From: Solirubrobacterales bacterium
Lineage (GTDB): Bacteria > Actinomycetota > Thermoleophilia > Solirubrobacterales > Solirubrobacteraceae
DNA length: 64,000 bases
Direction of reading: 5' to 3'
Assembly: GCA_003138355.1 (NCBI GenBank)
Contig: PLFX01000024.1
Location: 55,029 to 119,028 of the forward strand
Part shown: in pieces, positions 61,222-64,000 of the stretch
Numbering within the stretch: the stretch's first letter is position 1
Layout of the letters: the number at the start of each line of letters is the position of its first letter
Position numbers and translations under genes: made by a program
The notes under the pieces: generated by a model
What the model was told of the DNA's origin: nothing
The model's database searches: none
What the model saw: only the letters and a program-made list of their open reading frames with translations

Positions 61222-62064
61222 TTGCTTCGCAGACCCCGTAGTGCCCTCGTCCCCGTGCTCGCGATCGCGGCCCTCGCCGTCAGCGCGTCGGCCGCGCTCG
61301 GTTCGAGCGTCATAACCCTCTCGGGGGCGACCGCCTCCTATCCCCTGCTCGAGCTGCTGACAGCGAAGTACGCCAAGCTCAACCACAGCAAGGTCCGCTT
61401 CAGCCTCGCTCAGGGCGGCGCGAGCGTAGGCATCTCTGACGTAGCCGCTGGCAAGGTCGACATCGGCGACTCCTCGCGCGGACCGCTGCCAACGGACCCG
61501 GGCGGGCTCGACTTCTACGAGATCGCGAAGTACTTCGTTTGCGTCGTCACCAACAAGGCGAACCCGATCTCGAACCTCAGCGCCTCGCAGGTGGAGCAGA
61601 TCTTCGAAGGCAAGGTGCGCAACTGGAGCCAGGTGACAGGCTCGAGCCTCACGACCCCTATCGACGTGGAGAGCCGCACGTCAGTGGCTGGCGTCCTCAC
61701 GACCTTCCAGAACACGCTGCTCGCCGGTGGCAAGGTCGCCTCGCCGCCGGCCGCCACGTACGCGTCCGAAGGCCAGGAGCAGACCGCAGTCGAGAAGGAC
61801 CCCAACGCGATCGGCTTCCTCTCCGACTACTTCGCGCTGAACAAGCAGATCAACGCGGTCGCATACAACGGCATCGCCTGCTCGGTCGCGAACACGGTCA
61901 ACGAGACGTACCCGGGCTGGTCCTATTTCTACGAGGTGACGCGCGGTCCCGCCGCCGGCCCCGAGTACAAGTTCATCCACTGGATCCAGACCAGCGCCGC
62001 GGCGAAGGGGATCATCGAGTCGAACTGGGTGCCCCTGACGATAACGAAGACCGTCAGCGGCTAG
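61222..62064 (+). CDS. pstS: Phosphate ABC transporter substrate-binding protein PstS
   Basis: This 280-residue phosphate-binding protein has a signal peptide (1-27, ending S-A-S-A-A-L-G), then S-G-A-T-A-S-Y-P-L at the first phosphate-binding loop, G-G-A-S-V-G-I-S-D-V, V-D-I-G-D-S-S-R and the hinge F-E-G-K-V-R-N-W. No lipobox cysteine is present, so it appears not to be a lipoprotein, unlike most PstS of Gram-positive bacteria. It starts at TTG 61222 with AGGAG 8 nt upstream. It is the first gene of the pst operon; pstC follows 6 nt later. The AT-rich region 61122-61221 must hold its promoter. Confidence 0.93.
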   Translation: MLRRPRSALVPVLAIAALAVSASAALGSSVITLSGATASYPLLELLTAKYAKLNHSKVRFSLAQGGASVGISDVAAGKVDIGDSSRGPLPTDPGGLDFYEIAKYFVCVVTNKANPISNLSASQVEQIFEGKVRNWSQVTGSSLTTPIDVESRTSVAGVLTTFQNTLLAGGKVASPPAATYASEGQEQTAVEKDPNAIGFLSDYFALNKQINAVAYNGIACSVANTVNETYPGWSYFYEVTRGPAAGPEYKFIHWIQTSAAAKGIIESNWVPLTITKTVSG

Positions 62065-62070
62065 CCCGCC

Positions 62071-63051
62071 GTGCTCGAGCGGCTCCGCCGTCCGTGGCCT
62101 GACCACCGCGCCGAGTTCCTGCTCGGCGCGGTGGCCTGCCTGCTCGCGGTCGCGATCGTCGCGATGGTCGTGTTCGTCGCGCGCGGCGCCTGGCCGACGT
62201 TCTCGCACGACGGCTTGTCGCTGTTCGGCTCCGGCGGCAACGTCGATACGAGGATCGGCGCGATGCAGAACACGACCCGCAACCCGCCGGCGTCGGCGTA
62301 CGCCATCCACGCCTGGCCGCTGATCTACGGCACGATCCTCAGCGCAGGGCTCGCGCTGCTCGTAGCGCTGTGCGTCTCGCTTGCAAGCGCGGTCTTCATC
62401 GTCGATTTCGCGCCGCCGCTCGTGCGCCGGGTCATGGGGCCGGTCATCCGCCTGCTGGCCGCCGTGCCATCGGTGCTGTACGGCCTCGTAGGAATCCTCG
62501 TCCTGGTCCCGCTCACCGCGAACCACATCGTCACGACCGAGCAGAGACGCTCGGTTGAGTACGTGATCCCGCTCAGCGGCGGCGTGGCGGTGACCGTGGT
62601 GCTGCTCGCGCTGATGATCACGCCGATCATGACGGCACTGATCACGGACGCGCTCGAGTCCGTGCCGCGACCGTGGCGGGAGGGCGCGATCGCCCTCGGC
62701 CTGAACCCGCTGCGCGCGACAATCGCGGTCTCGCTGCGCGCGATCCGCCCCGCTATCGTGGCCGCCGCAGGCCTGGCGACGGCGCGCGCGATCGGCGAGG
62801 CGATCGTCGTCTCGATGGTCTCGGGCGGCGTGTCGTTCGCGCCGAACCCAGCCGACGGAACGATCTTCTTGTTCGAACCTTTCGAGTCGCTCGCATCGAC
62901 GATCATCCGTAACGCCGACTCGATCAGCGCGCCGGCGATCCACTCGACGCTCTACGCCTTCGCGGCGCTGCTGCTGTTCTCGAGCCTGATCCTCTCGCTC
63001 GCGGCCTACCTCGTGCGGCTGCCGCTGCGCCGCTACCAGTCGACCAGCTGA
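62071..63051 (+). CDS. pstC: Phosphate ABC transporter permease PstC
   Basis: This 326-residue permease has six hydrophobic segments and the ABC-permease coupling loop E-G-A-I-A-L-G-L-N-P-L-R-A-T near 205-218, followed by A-T-A-R-A-I-G-E-A. A-V-P-S-V-L-Y-G-L-V-G-I is typical of PstC. A periplasmic loop with G-G-N-V-D-T-R and P-S-R-like N-P-P-A lies between the first two helices. With PstA it forms the channel for phosphate delivered by PstS, powered by PstB. GTG 62071 starts 6 nt after pstS. The stop shares a base with pstA (TGATG). Confidence 0.94.
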   Translation: MLERLRRPWPDHRAEFLLGAVACLLAVAIVAMVVFVARGAWPTFSHDGLSLFGSGGNVDTRIGAMQNTTRNPPASAYAIHAWPLIYGTILSAGLALLVALCVSLASAVFIVDFAPPLVRRVMGPVIRLLAAVPSVLYGLVGILVLVPLTANHIVTTEQRRSVEYVIPLSGGVAVTVVLLALMITPIMTALITDALESVPRPWREGAIALGLNPLRATIAVSLRAIRPAIVAAAGLATARAIGEAIVVSMVSGGVSFAPNPADGTIFLFEPFESLASTIIRNADSISAPAIHSTLYAFAALLLFSSLILSLAAYLVRLPLRRYQSTS

Positions 63052-64000
63052 TGGCGGACGCCGCACCACCGCTCGCACCGCCGCGGCGACGCCATGGCCG
63101 CCGCGAATCGGTCTGGCGCTGGCGACGCAGCGATCTCGCGATCTTCGCGCTGTCGTGGATCGCCGGGATGGGCCTGTGCGTGATCACAAGCGCGCTGGTC
63201 GCGTTCTTCGCGGTCAAGGGGGCGCAGTACCTGCGACCGAACCTGCTCGTACAGAGCCCCAGCCCGTCCGTCAGCCAGGCGGGCTCTGGCGGCTTCCTCG
63301 ATCCGATTGAGGGAACAATCCTGCTCGGCGCAATCGGGCTCGTCATTGCCGTGCCGCTGGGAGTGACGACGGCCCTCTGGGTCCTCGAGTTCGGGCGTCC
63401 ACGCTGGCTTGCGCGGATCGTCGATTCGACGGTCGAGATCATCGCCGGCACACCTGACGTCGTGCTCGCGATCTTCGGCCTGGCGCTCTTCGAGCTCGGC
63501 CTATTCGCGCCGCTCTCCTTCGGCCAGCCCGGCGGGGCGTTTGGGCGGTCCTTCCTCACCTGCGGGATCATCGTCTCGGCGGTTGCAATACCCTCGATCT
63601 ACACGGCAACGCGCAACGGACTGATCTCGACGCCGCGCCAGCTTCGCGAAGCCTCTTACGCTCTCGGCAAGACCAAGACCGCAACGATCCGGCGCGTCGT
63701 GCTGCCCGCGATTCGCCGCGACATCGCGACGGGTTCCGCGCTCGGCCTCGGACGAATCATCGGCGACACGGCGATCGTGATCCTGTTGCTCGGCGCGACG
63801 CTCCAGACCCAGACGCAGAGCAGCACGCCGATCCTGGGGCTGCTGCGCGGAACCGGCTCGACACTCACCAGCTACGCCTTCAACGCCTCCCCTGCCGGCG
63901 ACGGCAACGCGCCGACGAAGGCCTACGCAGCCGCCGCCCTCCTGCTCGTGCTCGTCCTCGTGCTGAATTGGTGCGTAGGGCGAATCGGCCGTATCGGCGG
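63051..64000 (+). CDS. pstA: Phosphate ABC transporter permease PstA (runs off window end)
   Basis: At least 316 residues are present; the frame is still open at the window edge. It has an N-terminal Arg-rich cytoplasmic stretch, a first hydrophobic helix (about 28-52), then I-E-G-T-I-L-L-G-A-I-G, A-G-T-P-D-V-V-L-A-I-F-G (the PstA counterpart of the P-S-V-x-x-G-L motif) and the coupling loop L-R-E-A-S-Y-A-L-G-K-T-K-T-A-T-I-R-R-V near 203-221. The last visible residues form a final membrane helix, so the true end is probably close by. ATG 63051 overlaps pstC by one base. pstB is expected just beyond the edge. Confidence 0.93.
   Translation, partial: MADAAPPLAPPRRRHGRRESVWRWRRSDLAIFALSWIAGMGLCVITSALVAFFAVKGAQYLRPNLLVQSPSPSVSQAGSGGFLDPIEGTILLGAIGLVIAVPLGVTTALWVLEFGRPRWLARIVDSTVEIIAGTPDVVLAIFGLALFELGLFAPLSFGQPGGAFGRSFLTCGIIVSAVAIPSIYTATRNGLISTPRQLREASYALGKTKTATIRRVVLPAIRRDIATGSALGLGRIIGDTAIVILLLGATLQTQTQSSTPILGLLRGTGSTLTSYAFNASPAGDGNAPTKAYAAAALLLVLVLVLNWCVGRIGRIG

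Noticed and set aside
63051..64000. Absence of pstB as evidence of an incomplete phosphate transporter
   Set aside because: pstA runs off the window end and pstB normally follows it, so absence cannot be judged.

Overview
The window is GC-rich chromosomal DNA from an actinobacterium. The best fit is the class Thermoleophilia (order Solirubrobacterales or a relative). This is inferred from gene content: the GlgE pathway, OpcA, DUF3052, EgtB/EgtD, an ArsA-like ATPase pair, a c-di-AMP riboswitch ahead of a cell-wall protein, and a transaldolase-glucose-6-phosphate isomerase fusion. I found 56 protein genes packed at almost full density, many with 1-20 nt stop/start overlaps. I saw no rRNA or tRNA gene, insertion sequence, prophage or CRISPR array.

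Layout. 0-12 kb is mixed housekeeping: a double helix-turn-helix protein, a PadR/membrane-protein pair, DUF3052 plus a Lon-type substrate-binding protein, a ParA plus divergent FtsZ pair, two ArsA/Get3-type ATPases, a degenerate HEPN-like protein with an HxlR regulator, PilT and the principal sigma factor. 12-24 kb starts with a c-di-AMP riboswitch and a secreted RlpA-like protein. A sugar-phosphate operon follows (ROK kinase, transketolase, Tal-Pgi, Gnd, Zwf, OpcA, Pgl, phosphatase) and covers almost the whole pentose phosphate pathway. 24-38 kb is a glycogen/trehalose locus: divergent malQ, then glgE-treS-mak-glgB-treZ-glgX-treY as one overlapping transcription unit. It can build glycogen from trehalose and return it to trehalose.

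38-53 kb holds stress and envelope genes: an MscS channel, a RibD-like reductase, MsrB, a cold-shock protein, a GT-C mannosyltransferase, a LOG protein, a rhodanese, a metallopeptidase, ergothioneine genes egtB/egtD, a PHP-glycosyltransferase fusion, a DUF2334 deacetylase-like protein and a large secreted lytic transglycosylase. 53-64 kb is a phosphate/polyphosphate region: DUF47, a receiver-less winged-helix protein, PhoU, a response regulator, SixA, Ppx, a CHAD domain split over two genes, Ppk, a secreted protein, then PstS-PstC-PstA running off the end.

Most worth following up: (1) the parA-ftsZ-like pair, whose FtsZ has a long N-terminal extension and no normal C-terminal peptide; (2) the ArsA pair, whose P-loops carry complementary substitutions that predict an obligate heterodimer with one composite ATP site; (3) the split CHAD pair, whose TGA/GTG overlap lies in the loop of a perfect hairpin; (4) tandem 11-bp Pho-box-like repeats in the phosphate region; (5) an HxlR-type palindrome upstream of hxlR and, nearly identical, inside the spacer of the sigma-factor promoter.
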